Origin: Geomicrobium halophilum | Lineage (GTDB): Bacteria > Bacillota > Bacilli > Bacillales > Marinococcaceae | Reading direction: 5' to 3' | Length of the DNA: 64,000 nt | Assembly (NCBI RefSeq): GCF_014207655.1 | Contig: NZ_JACHHJ010000001.1 | Span: forward strand, 682,001 to 746,000 | Shown: positions 8,413 to 16,977 of the stretch, one piece after another | How positions within the stretch are numbered: the first letter of the stretch is position 1 | Layout: the number at the start of each line of letters is the position of its first letter | Notes under the pieces: model-generated | Seen by the model: the letters and a program-made list of their open reading frames with translations, nothing else | What the model was told of the DNA's origin: nothing | The model's database searches: none | Position numbers and translations under genes: made by a program

Positions 8413-9969
8413 ATGCAAAAGGGTAAAATGTTTGGGCGTGATGTATTTTTATTTGATTCTCGACCAGAGACCGTAACTTCAATGTTCAAACAAACAGTTT
8501 CTAGGTATCCAGAACGTGAAGCAATCGTATTTGATGATCTTCGTTGGACCTATCAACAGCTTCACGATAATGTAAATGTGATTGTTTCTTATTTTCATCA
8601 TCAATGCAACCTACAAAAAGGAGATCGGATAGCTTTATTAGTAGGAAATCATCCAGCATTCATTCAGGTTTTTTTAGCCTGCGCAAAGCTTGGCATTATT
8701 GCCATTCCGCTAAATGTAAAATCATCAAAAGAAGAATTGTTATTTATGGTACAACAGGCAGATGCACAGCTTGTTTGTGCGGAGTCTGGATTTGAAGAAT
8801 TACTGAGGTTATGGAAAGGAGAGAAGCGCCAACTTTTAACAGTTGAAAATTCGAATGAGTTTAACAACTTGCAGAACGTTTTACAATCCCCCTCAAGAAA
8901 CAGTCATTTGATAACCCCCGAATTGAAAGAAGAAGATCCACTGTACATTATGTATACGTCAGGAACAACAGGACAACCGAAGGGGGCGATTGGAAGTCAT
9001 GGCAATGTAATTCATAGTGCGATGAGTTACAAAAATGTGCTTCAAGTATCAGATCCTGCACGGACATTACTAGCTGTACCCATGTATCATGTGACTGGTT
9101 TGATCGGTCAATTCATTTATATGCTTTTGATTGGTGGAACAACAGTTTTGATGAAAAGATATCAAACTCTTCCTTTCCTTAAATTAATTGAAAATGAAAA
9201 AATTAACTTTCTATTCAATGTACCGACAATTTATATCATGATGATGAATCACCCAGAATTCAGAAATTTATCGATGGATTCTTTGGAGGTAGCAGCTTAT
9301 GGAGGGGCTCCTATGGCAGAAGAAACAATTGAAAAATTAATGAAAGAACTTCCCTCTATAAATTTACACAACGCATACGGAGCAACAGAAACTTCTTCAC
9401 CAGCAACGATTATGCCCAAAAATAGTGAATTGTCCAAAATGGCTTCAGTTGGAAAAGCTGTTCCCGTTGGTGAATTGAAAATTGTTGGGGAACAGGGGGG
9501 AGAATTAGAGCCAGGTGAAGTTGGTGAATTATACGTGAAAGGGCCGATGGTCGTTAAGGGATATTGGAAAAATGAAGAGGGGAATCATTCTTCATTTGAA
9601 GACGGATATTGGAAATCAGGAGACATGGCGATGAAAGATGATGACGGATACATTTACATTATGGACAGGAAAAAAGATATGATTAATCGTGGAGGGGAAA
9701 AAATCTTCTCGGCCGAGGTTGAAAATGAATTATATAGTCATCCGGAGGTTTTAGAAGTGGCAATTGTAGCCGTTCCGGATGAAGTCTTTGGGGAACAAGT
9801 GAAAGCATTTATCGTGCCACAAGATGCGACTCAACCGAAAGCAGAAGATATTCAGTCGTTTTTAAAAGAGCGTATCGCTGATTATAAAATACCAAAATAT
9901 GTCGAATTGATAGAAGAACTCCCGAGAAATCCTGGTGGAAAAATCTTAAAGAGACAACTTACAAAATGA
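8413..9969 (+). CDS. Acyl-CoA ligase (AMP-forming)
   Basis: Activates a carboxylic acid with ATP and CoA. The 518-residue product shows the adenylation motifs in order: MYTSGTTGQPKGA (P-loop), YGATETSSP, SGDMAMKDDDGYIYIMDRKKD (ATP/hinge region) and PRNPGGKILKRQL with the catalytic Lys. Start set at 8413 because AAGGAGGGG (8400-8408) lies 4 nt before it; an in-frame start at 8365 has no such site. First gene of a sigma-54-driven operon with the SDR 30 nt downstream. In the lva comparison it takes the LvaE role, making the CoA ester of a keto acid. The true substrate is unknown. Confidence 0.9.
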   Translation: MQKGKMFGRDVFLFDSRPETVTSMFKQTVSRYPEREAIVFDDLRWTYQQLHDNVNVIVSYFHHQCNLQKGDRIALLVGNHPAFIQVFLACAKLGIIAIPLNVKSSKEELLFMVQQADAQLVCAESGFEELLRLWKGEKRQLLTVENSNEFNNLQNVLQSPSRNSHLITPELKEEDPLYIMYTSGTTGQPKGAIGSHGNVIHSAMSYKNVLQVSDPARTLLAVPMYHVTGLIGQFIYMLLIGGTTVLMKRYQTLPFLKLIENEKINFLFNVPTIYIMMMNHPEFRNLSMDSLEVAAYGGAPMAEETIEKLMKELPSINLHNAYGATETSSPATIMPKNSELSKMASVGKAVPVGELKIVGEQGGELEPGEVGELYVKGPMVVKGYWKNEEGNHSSFEDGYWKSGDMAMKDDDGYIYIMDRKKDMINRGGEKIFSAEVENELYSHPEVLEVAIVAVPDEVFGEQVKAFIVPQDATQPKAEDIQSFLKERIADYKIPKYVELIEELPRNPGGKILKRQLTK

Positions 9970-9999
9970 GCCGAAAATACGGAAAAAGGGGGATGTATG

Positions 10000-10752
10000 A
10001 TGTTTAGGTTAGACGGACAAGTTGCAGTAGTGACGGGCGGTAGTAAGGGTATAGGATTTGGTATGGCGCAAAGTCTTGGACGTGTAGGTGCTACTGTAAT
10101 TATTGCAAGCAGAGGAAAAGACAGTCTTATTCAAGCCGCTGAACAATTAGAATCTGAGGGGATTAATGTAGCGTATTATTCCGTGGATGTAACGAAAAAG
10201 CACGGTGTTCAACTATGGATTGAAGAGGTTATCCGTGATTTTGGAAGAATAGATATTTTAATTAACAATGCCGGAAAAAACATTAGAAAGACACTCCTTG
10301 ATATAGAAGAAGAGGATTGGGACACGGTGATGGATACAAATTTAAAAGGAATCTTTTTTGTAGGGCAGGCAGTAGCGAGGCAAATGATTCAACAAGAATA
10401 TGGGCGAATGATTAATATATCATCCATTTTTGGCGGCATTGGGGGGAGTCATCAAACGAGTTACGCAGCTAGCAAAGGGGGGATTAATCAACTCACGAAA
10501 GTATGGGCTGAAGAAATGGCAACGAAAGGAGTAACCGTAAATGCGATAGCGCCAGGTTATATCCAAACGCCTATGACCGAAGGTTGGCTGTCTAATGAAG
10601 ACAGGTATAACAACATTGTGAATCAAACAATGATGAAGCGAGTAGGAACATTAGCGGATATGGAGGGGCCTGTTGTATTTCTTTCATCAGAGGCTTCTAG
10701 GTATATCACGGGACAGACCATTTATGTTGACGGAGGGTGGACGGCAAAATAA
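10000..10752 (+). CDS. SDR-family NAD(P)-dependent oxidoreductase
   Basis: A 250-residue classical short-chain dehydrogenase: TGGSKGIG (cofactor loop), NNAGKN, the catalytic Ser in NISSIFG, YAASKGG with catalytic Tyr and Lys, and a C-terminal YVDGGW. Sequence style is close to gluconate 5-dehydrogenase / 3-oxoacyl reductases. Its place between an acyl-CoA ligase and a nitrilase suggests reduction of a ketoacyl-CoA, the LvaD role (4-keto to 4-hydroxy); this is inferred. Three ATGs lie close together (9993, 9997, 10000); 10000 has the best spacing to AAAGGGGG at 9985-9992. Confidence 0.88.
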   Translation: MFRLDGQVAVVTGGSKGIGFGMAQSLGRVGATVIIASRGKDSLIQAAEQLESEGINVAYYSVDVTKKHGVQLWIEEVIRDFGRIDILINNAGKNIRKTLLDIEEEDWDTVMDTNLKGIFFVGQAVARQMIQQEYGRMINISSIFGGIGGSHQTSYAASKGGINQLTKVWAEEMATKGVTVNAIAPGYIQTPMTEGWLSNEDRYNNIVNQTMMKRVGTLADMEGPVVFLSSEASRYITGQTIYVDGGWTAK

Positions 10753-10921
10753 TTATAATTTTAAGTACCACCTTATGAAAGGTGCGATAACACTATATAG
10801 GAAACTTAAATCTTCAAATAATGGAAAATATTCTTATAGTAAATATTAATTTGGTGTGCGTTAATAGTTAACCGTTTGTCAAAGAGGTGAAAATAAGTAG
10901 TAGCATAAGGGGACATGTCCA

Positions 10922-11949
10922 ATGCATAACCAAACGGTGAGAGCTGCAGCCGTCCAGGTTCTCCAGAATTACCCTTTAACAAAAACAAAACGGTAGCGAA
11001 AATGTGTGATCTAATTGCGGAGGCGGCAGATAATGGAGCGAAACTAATTGTATTCCCGGAGGGATTTATACCAATGTTTCCGAATTGGACACTTGACCTG
11101 AATGAAAACCCTTCGGATTGGGAGTTCCACCTCAATGAATTTATGGATCAATGTATTCTTCTTCCGGGGCCTGAAACTGACAGAATTGGAGAAGTGGCTA
11201 AATCCAAAGCCATTCACGTGGTATTTGGAGCAAATGAAGTTGAAAAAAATTATGATGGCGTCCTGTATAATTCATTGGTTTTTATCAGTTCAACGGGCGC
11301 TTTTCTAGGCAAACATCGTAAGTTATTTCCAACGAGCAGAGAAAAAATCTTTCATGCCAGGGGAGATGCCTCTGGATTGAAGATATATGAAACGCCAATT
11401 GGGAGATTGGGGGGATTAATCTGTTACGAACATTTGCAGCCGTTATTAAAATACGCATTAATTGGCCAGGGAGAACAAATTCATTGTGCATCATGGCCAG
11501 GGTGGCCCAATTTTCCTCAGGGACGCTCGAATAGGAATGTGTTTGATGCAGCATCTAAAGCCTATGCTCTGGAAGGTCAATGTTTTGTTATAGCGTCATC
11601 TCTTTATGTCCCCCCTTCTACCGGCGATCATATTGACCTCGGTAATGCAAGTTGGACGTTTTTTGGAGGAAGTGGGATTATTAATCCATCAGGGGAATAT
11701 ATCGCAGGGCCTCTATATGATGAAGAAGGAATTGTATATGGGGATATGGATTTAAGTTTAATCCCGCGGCGTAAAGCTACTGTAGATACTACAGGAAGAG
11801 ATAGCGCCTGGGAGACGATTAATATGAATATCGACTTGAGTTCAAGGAAACCTATTCATTGGAATCAGGATGATAATTTAGAGGAACTGTTCGAAAAGAT
11901 AGATATGTTAGAGAAAAAATTACAACAATATAAAAATATTGATTCTTAA
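10922..11949 (+). pseudogene. Nitrilase (carbon-nitrogen hydrolase), frameshifted near the N-terminus
   Basis: The first frame from ATG 10922 reads MHNQTVRAAAVQV, the normal nitrilase start, then runs to a stop at about 10994. The next frame reads SPELPFNKNKTVAKMCDLIAEAADNG and continues to 11949. Loss of one T near 10959-10960 (GTTTCT to GTTCT) rejoins them. All catalytic residues are present in the second frame: Glu in IVFPEG, Lys in GKHRKLFP and Cys in GGLICYEH. The SWPGWPNFPQG segment is typical of aliphatic nitrilases. A shorter product from ATG 11002 would lack the first beta-strand. A sequencing error is possible. It follows the SDR gene by 169 nt. Confidence 0.8.
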
Positions 11950-12100
11950 TCGTAATTGTCAAGCTTGTTGTAAGTCAGAAAAAAGGAAAGAAAATTTATA
12001 TATATCTGTATTTTGTGATAATTAATTGATAACTTACGATGCATGTAAACATCTTTTTCCGTCCCATTACCTGCCCCCTTTATTTCTACTGAACAATTCT

Positions 12101-12130
12101 AGTAAGTTACCTAGACGTGTCGAACTTACT
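12101..12130. promoter_or_regulatory. Inverted repeat upstream of the permease, possible operator
   Basis: AGTAAGTT (12101-12108) and AACTTACT (12123-12130) are exact complements around a 14-nt spacer, 78 nt before the permease start. No regulator can be named. Confidence 0.35.
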
Positions 12131-12207
12131 TTCGAAGGGTGAAAATCTTCATATTTAGTATCACGAGAAAACTCTTGTTTGATTGAATATACAGGGGAGG
12201 GATAAGG

Positions 12208-13581
12208 GTGCCGATATACCAAAGAAAAGAAGGGGAAGAACAGCCTTATTGGCCGTTAGGACCTTTTAAGGTAAGATTACCATTTGTTCATTATAATTTA
12301 GAAAGTGCAGAGTTTATTCAAGGCCTTATCATGATGATTGTCAGTATAAGCCTTATTCCCACTCTTCAAGAGTATTTGGGATTGCCCTATGATGTTGCTC
12401 TGGCTTTTGTAGTTGTTTATCAAATAGGATTATTGTTACCAGCCTTATTAGGTTCACCTATTGTTGGAGGTTGGATAACACCGGCGATACCTTTGGTTTT
12501 GACATATTTAGGTGATTTTGAACCAGGACCAGAAGCGATAAGGGCAATGGTTGCCCTTCAACTTATTGTATTTCTGATATTTTTCTTATTGGGCATCACA
12601 AAACTTGGAGGGAAACTAATAAGAATTGTTCCTGCTTCATTAAAGTCAGGGATTTTAATTGGAGCGGGATTAGCCGCTTTCATAGGGGAGATTGAGCCTG
12701 AAGGACGGGTAATGGAGACTCCCATTTCTCTGATAACTGCAGGGATCTTACTTGCTTTTACAATGTTTTCTTTGACTTTTCAGAGAATGCGGGAGCGTTA
12801 TCGATGGGCTAACTTCATTTCCAATTTCGGAATGATGCCGCCTTTGATCTTTGCGATCTTTGTGGGATGGGCTGTAAACGAATTCCCATTACCTGATGTT
12901 GAGTGGGGTATTACTTCTCCTGCTTTCGGAGAGGTTTGGGCATATTTACCCTTTAGTGTAGGCTTACCTGACATAAACATTTTTTTATTGGCGATTCCTA
13001 CAGCCATTGTTGCTTATATTATTGCCTATGGGGACATGATTGTTGGTGATGAAATATTAAAACGTTCTGATGATAAACGAAAAGACGAGAAAATAGATAA
13101 TGATATGAACCGCTTGCACTTAGTTACTAGTATTAGAAATTTGATTCAGTCATTTTTTGGACCTTATACAGGTTTATCAGGGCCAATTTGGACGGCGATA
13201 CAAGTTACTGTAGCGGAGAGATATAATTATGGAAGAAAAGCGATGGATTCTTTTCACGGAGGAGCAGGTACTTTCACGATTGCTATGATGGTAGGATTAT
13301 TCATGCTTCCAATCGTAACCTTTTTTGAACCGACTCTTGAGGTCGCATTGTCTACAACCCTATTAATTACAGGCTATGTGTGTGTGCAAGTAGGGATTGA
13401 ACAAGTGAAAAACTCTTCCGCAACTGAAATAGGGGTAGCTAGTCTTACAGCCATGGTTTTAGCTGTACATGGAGCGGAATATGGCCTTATGGCGGGGGTT
13501 ATCATGTACTTCATAGTACAAAAAAATTATAAAAGTAAAAATGATATATCAAAGAAAGAAAATGTTGATAAATCTGTATGA
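12208..13581 (+). CDS. NCS2/SulP-like permease (DUF3360-type membrane protein)
   Basis: A 457-residue protein with about 12 hydrophobic segments; the N-terminal stretch YWPLGPFKVRLPFVHYNLE is followed by paired membrane helices, and SLKSGILIGAGLAAFIGEIEP and GPYTGLSGPIWTA resemble the xanthine/uracil (NCS2) and SulP fold families. I associate it with the DUF3360 group of putative permeases. GTG start at 12208 with GGGGAGG 8 nt upstream. It follows the ligase-SDR-nitrilase genes in the same direction with a 258-nt gap, so it is a candidate importer for the substrate of that cluster; no substrate can be read from the sequence. Confidence 0.75.
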   Translation: MPIYQRKEGEEQPYWPLGPFKVRLPFVHYNLESAEFIQGLIMMIVSISLIPTLQEYLGLPYDVALAFVVVYQIGLLLPALLGSPIVGGWITPAIPLVLTYLGDFEPGPEAIRAMVALQLIVFLIFFLLGITKLGGKLIRIVPASLKSGILIGAGLAAFIGEIEPEGRVMETPISLITAGILLAFTMFSLTFQRMRERYRWANFISNFGMMPPLIFAIFVGWAVNEFPLPDVEWGITSPAFGEVWAYLPFSVGLPDINIFLLAIPTAIVAYIIAYGDMIVGDEILKRSDDKRKDEKIDNDMNRLHLVTSIRNLIQSFFGPYTGLSGPIWTAIQVTVAERYNYGRKAMDSFHGGAGTFTIAMMVGLFMLPIVTFFEPTLEVALSTTLLITGYVCVQVGIEQVKNSSATEIGVASLTAMVLAVHGAEYGLMAGVIMYFIVQKNYKSKNDISKKENVDKSV

Positions 13582-13965
13582 ACCTTTTTGCGTCTTCCTC
13601 ACAACACTCCGGCCGTTGTTAACCCTAACAGAATTTAGGATACTAACTTTAAAAATCAAGCAGAAACATCGGTATAGCAGTCATTACGAGCACCTGGTGT
13701 GTGTACTAAACGCTTTTTTTCACCAGGGTGCGTAGATTTTTTCAATTTTTGGATCTGTTTCTTCCAACTGTTCATGCGTCTTTTCTTCCAAGTGAGTATT
13801 GCATTCAACTTGTACCACTGTTGCAATCTTTTTTACCACCAAGTGCGGAAGAGTTTACCACCTTTTGCGGAATCCTTTCCCAGTTCACTGCCTCCTGTAT
13901 ACTTAATGGGCATGCCAACCGGCATGACATTAGGAATACAGCAGGTTTTTTATGTTCCCATATCG
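13582..13965 (+). other. Gap without a recognisable gene
   Basis: Between the permease and the IS21 remnant I see no supportable gene. A stem-loop GCACCTGGTG (13689-13698) / CACCAGGGTGC (about 13720-13730, one bulged G) with a T-rich loop may end permease transcription or mark the left edge of the insertion sequence. Confidence 0.5.
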
Positions 13966-14917
13966 ACAGATGCTGGAATTACATCACAAGAAAGGAGCTT
14001 GCGAAGTATCGCGGCCATGACTCGCCATTCACGGCAAAAAGTAACGGAAGTTATACGATTGGCGGAGAAAAGAGGGCTGAAGTGTCCATTAGATGAGGAT
14101 ATGACAGATGCTTGGATTGAAGATTTTCTCTATCCAGAGAAAAAGTTGGAAGCTTCTGTACGGCAAGTGATTGATGTTGATTATTTACATGAGGAGTTGG
14201 CCAAACCCCATGTCACATTAATATTGCTTCATGAGGAATACCATCACTTTGCCGAGAAATATAAAGCAACCATGAGAATTAGACGGAAACCAGGGGAACT
14301 GTTAGAAGTCGATTGGGCAAGTTCTACCTTATTTATCATTGATCCCGATACCGGGGAAAAAGTGAAAAATGAAAATCTATGTATTTGTGGCCGCCTTATC
14401 GTGTCCTCAACTTTCCTATGTGGAGGGTTCTTTGTCCACGGATTAAGCTTCATTAACACGCGTTTGAATACATGGGGGGCACCACCCAAATTATTGTTCC
14501 CGATAATTTAAAGATAACCAAGCATACCTCCAAAGAGCTGGTGTTAAACAAGACGTACGTAGAAATAGCCTGCCACTATCAATCCGTAGTCATGCCAGCA
14601 CGCGTACGTTCATCAAAAGATAAAGCCTCTGTAGAAAGTTCGGTGAATACGGTCTCGACGTGGATTATTGCCGCATTAAGGAATGTCCAATGTTTGTTGG
14701 GAAATGAACTGAGAGATCCGAAAGAAGCTAGAGGAGTTTAACCACCGACCCTTCACGAAAAAAGAAGAGTCTCGCTGGTCAGCGTTTATGGAAGAAGAGA
14801 AATTCGCCCTCTCCCCCTTCCCGTTAAATCATACCAGATGTCTGAATGGCGAACCGCCAAAGTACAGCCTGATTATCACATCTCTGTGAAAAGCATGTTT
14901 TATTGTGTGCACGTGTG
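13966..14917 (+). mobile_element. IS21-family transposase (IstA) remnant
   Basis: Broken IstA coding sequence in several frames. Recognisable parts in order: RSIAAMTRHSRQKVTEVIRLA (helix-turn-helix), CPLDEDMTDAWIEDFLYPEK, DYLHEELAKPHVTLILLHEEY, RKPGELLEVDWA (catalytic Asp of the DDE core), then after a frame change GGTTQIIVPDNLK, NKTYVEIACHYQSVVMPARVRS, KDKASVESSVNTVSTWIIAALR, HRPFTKKEESRWSAFMEEEKF and SEWRTAKVQPDYHISV. At least four frameshifts and an internal deletion are visible. No istB follows. The element is dead; its ends were not located. Confidence 0.85.
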
Positions 14918-15042
14918 AGGAGGATAAGATTGGTTTGAATGGTTAATTCAACTATTATGCACTAGTGCAACGTTATTTTTTACAAAATTTCTTACCCATT
15001 GAAAAGTCCTTGAGCGAATGATCGGGTGTGAGCAAAACGGAA

Positions 15043-15133
15043 TTCGGCGTGGGGAGTGGTTTTTTCGACGTAGCAACTCGTCTATTCAGCGCACGACCTA
15101 GATGATTCGGCGCGCTGGGCATTTTATTCAGCG
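15043..15133 (+). repeat. Heptamer TTC(G/A)(G/A)CG repeated every 21 bp
   Basis: TTCGGCG at 15043, TTCGACG at 15064, TTCAGCG at 15085, TTCGGCG at 15106 and TTCAGCG at 15127, each exactly 21 nt from the last; a weaker TTTGGCG lies at 15149. The 14 nt between the heptamers are not alike. No gene is seen in 14918-15211 apart from this. Confidence 0.7.
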
Positions 15134-15211
15134 TTTGAAGAACGTTTTTTTGGCGCAGGGCGTAGCATTAGCCTAATGGAGAAAGAACTTCTCACACGGT
15201 GGACTAAAGAA

Positions 15212-15772
15212 TTGGCGGTAAGGAAAATATTAGCTTAGACATAAGAGTGATTTCAGCAACGAATGAAAAGCCGGATGTCTTACTTGCCGAGAAAAGATTG
15301 AGAGAAGATCTATTCTATAGGTTGGGGGTCGTCCAGATTGATTTGCCTAATTTAATGGAAAGAAAAGAAGACATTGACCTCCTACTGGAATACTTCATTC
15401 ATTTTTACAACAATCATATGAATATATTGATTAACGGGATTTGAGCCTGATGCTCTGAATTGTTTGAAAAAATACAACTGGTCCGGAAATATTAGAGAGT
15501 TAAAGAATGCTGTCGAAACAGCTTATAACTATGCTTCTTCAAATGTAATAACGATAGAAGATATTCCTGAAAGAATTCCTGAGTACCAAGGAAAGCCAGC
15601 TGATGAGGAATCTTCGATCGATTCTTTAAAAGAATCTGTTGATCGATATGAGAAAGAGATTATTAAACGAGAATTGGAAACGACAGACAGAAGAGTATCG
15701 GAAACAGCGAGACGATTAGGGATTTCCAAACAATCATTGCAATATAAATTGAATAAGTATAAGTTAAGGTAA
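15212..15772 (+). pseudogene. Sigma-54-dependent activator, 3' half only
   Basis: Translation picks up inside the AAA+ domain at about GGKENISLDIRVISATN, then LREDLFYRLGVVQIDLP, LMERKEDIDLLLEYF, a frameshift near 15440 (two frames joined at GFEPDAL), YNWSGNIRELKNAVETAYNYA and the C-terminal helix-turn-helix RVSETARRLGISKQSLQYKLNKYK. The PAS domain, Walker A, GAFTGA loop and Walker B are gone, so no active regulator can be made. The C-terminus resembles that of the intact RocR-like protein at 21238. The missing front lies next to IS21 debris. It formerly preceded the sigma-54 promoter at 15893. Confidence 0.88.
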
Positions 15773-15787
15773 AAAAATCTTTACGAA

Positions 15788-15820
15788 GGAGAGGGGAGTT
15801 TTCTCTCTCTCTCTTTTTTT
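15788..15820 (+). terminator. Terminator after the activator remnant
   Basis: GAGAGGGGAG pairs with a CTCTCTCTC run across TTTT, followed by seven T. A similar G-rich/C-rich arrangement lies after rocR (about 22729-22757). Confidence 0.7.
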
Positions 15821-15832
15821 GTTTGATTATAA

Positions 15833-15851
15833 CAACGATCCGCATCAGTTG
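15833..15851. promoter_or_regulatory. Candidate activator-binding dyad, copy 1 (RocR-type UAS)
   Basis: CAACGATCCGCATCAGTTG, an imperfect palindrome ending 41 nt before the -24/-12 element at 15893. The copy at 22770 differs at four positions and has nearly the same spacing to its promoter. Confidence 0.65.
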
Positions 15852-15892
15852 TTTTGTCAGGCTATTTATACATAGAAAGCATCTTCTTGTTT

Positions 15893-15910
15893 TTGGCATG
15901 TAATTTGCTA
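15893..15910 (+). promoter_or_regulatory. Sigma-54 (-24/-12) promoter before the symporter remnant
   Basis: TTGGCATGTAATTTGCTA, with GG-N10-GC spacing. The decayed symporter reading frame begins only 13 nt after it. Confidence 0.85.
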
Positions 15911-15922
15911 GGTATTTAGGGG

Positions 15923-16820
15923 GGACAGTCCAATTCCATTGCCGGAGCGGTCAACGGATCCTTTAATATTCCGAATGTTGTTACCGGGGTTGTTCTGGCA
16001 GGTTTGGTCATGGTGGTCATGATTGGTGGTATCAAGGCAATCGGAAAGTTTGCTGAGAAATTTGTCCCCTTAATGGTGGTTATTTACGACTGCCGGACTC
16101 CTTGTAATCTTGTTCAATATTGATGCAGTGCCAAATGTTTTCTATTTAATTTTTGCCAATGCTTTTACACCGATGTCAGCAGTGGGCGGCTTTGCAGGAG
16201 CCGCGCTCGCTGAAATTATCCGGTGGGGTGTAGCAAGAGGGTTGTATTCTAACGAAGCCGGAATGGGAAGTGCTACCATTGTCCATTCCAGTGCAACCAA
16301 TGAACATCCTGCTACCCAGGGATTTTGGGGGGTTTTTGAAGTATTTGTGGATACGATTCTTGTTTGTTCGGTAACTGCATTTTTGATTTTAACTACAGAT
16401 GCTTGGATGACCATTGGAGGAGACGAAGCTTCCAACATGACTGCAGCTGCGATGGCTGATGTGTTTGGAAGCAGTCTTGCCGGTATGATTGTGACAATTT
16501 CTCTCTTTGTTTTCGGTTTCACCACGGTTTTGATGGTCACCTATTTCGGAGAAAAACAGGCTGAATATCTCTTTGGCCACGCTGCATCCATTGCAGCACG
16601 TTATATCGTAATTGCTGCCATATTTTTCGGTGCCATCGGTAGTTTGCTGTTCGTATGGTCGCTTTTGGATATTATGCTAGCTTTAGTGGTTATTCCTAAC
16701 CTGATAACACTTGTGTTACTAAGCGGAAAAGTTAAAGAAGCAACCACGGATTATTTCAAAAATCAATTTCGACAGGGCCATGAAAAAGTTACAGAGAAAC
16801 AAGATCGTTACTACCAATAA
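15923..16820 (+). pseudogene. Sodium:alanine symporter (AGCS family), truncated and frameshifted
   Basis: Reading starts within the protein at GQSNSIAGAVNGSFNIP and continues GIKAIGKFAEKFVPLMVV, then a frameshift near 16080-16085 leads to FTTAGLLVILFNIDAVPN and AEIIRWGVARGLYSNEAGMGSA, the signature of AGCS amino acid:Na+ symporters, and on to an intact C-terminus. The first third (leader, start codon and several membrane helices) is missing. The deletion brought coding sequence right up to the -12 element. Intact, it would have imported a small amino acid for the roc pathway. Confidence 0.88.
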
Positions 16821-16913
16821 CATGAATGCGAAAAATTATTAATCGGTGCAAACGAATATGGCACCATTAATGGTTGATTTTCTGATCATATGCGCTTTAA
16901 ATCCACTTCCATA

Positions 16914-16931
16914 TTGGCATGTTATTTGCAA
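16914..16931 (+). promoter_or_regulatory. Sigma-54 (-24/-12) promoter of rocA-rocD
   Basis: TTGGCATGTTATTTGCAA, with GG and GC 10 nt apart, about 47 nt before the rocA ATG. GGTGC/GCACC arms flank about 16845-16866 upstream, but no copy of the CAACGAT dyad is seen. Confidence 0.85.
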
Positions 16932-16977
16932 TATTAATGTAGTGAACAATAAAGATACATCTATGGGAGGGGTTAAA

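Noticed and set aside
13699-13965. Possible N-terminal extension of the IS21 frame
   Set aside because: The Phe/Cys-rich translation has no resemblance to IstA proteins, whose start aligns only from about 13966.
15043-15155. CRISPR-like array
   Set aside because: A 7-nt conserved part and 14-nt spacers are far too short, and no cas genes occur in the window.
16846-16977. N-terminal extension of RocA from 16846
   Set aside because: The added residues run through the -24/-12 promoter and do not match RocA; the ribosome site supports ATG 16978.
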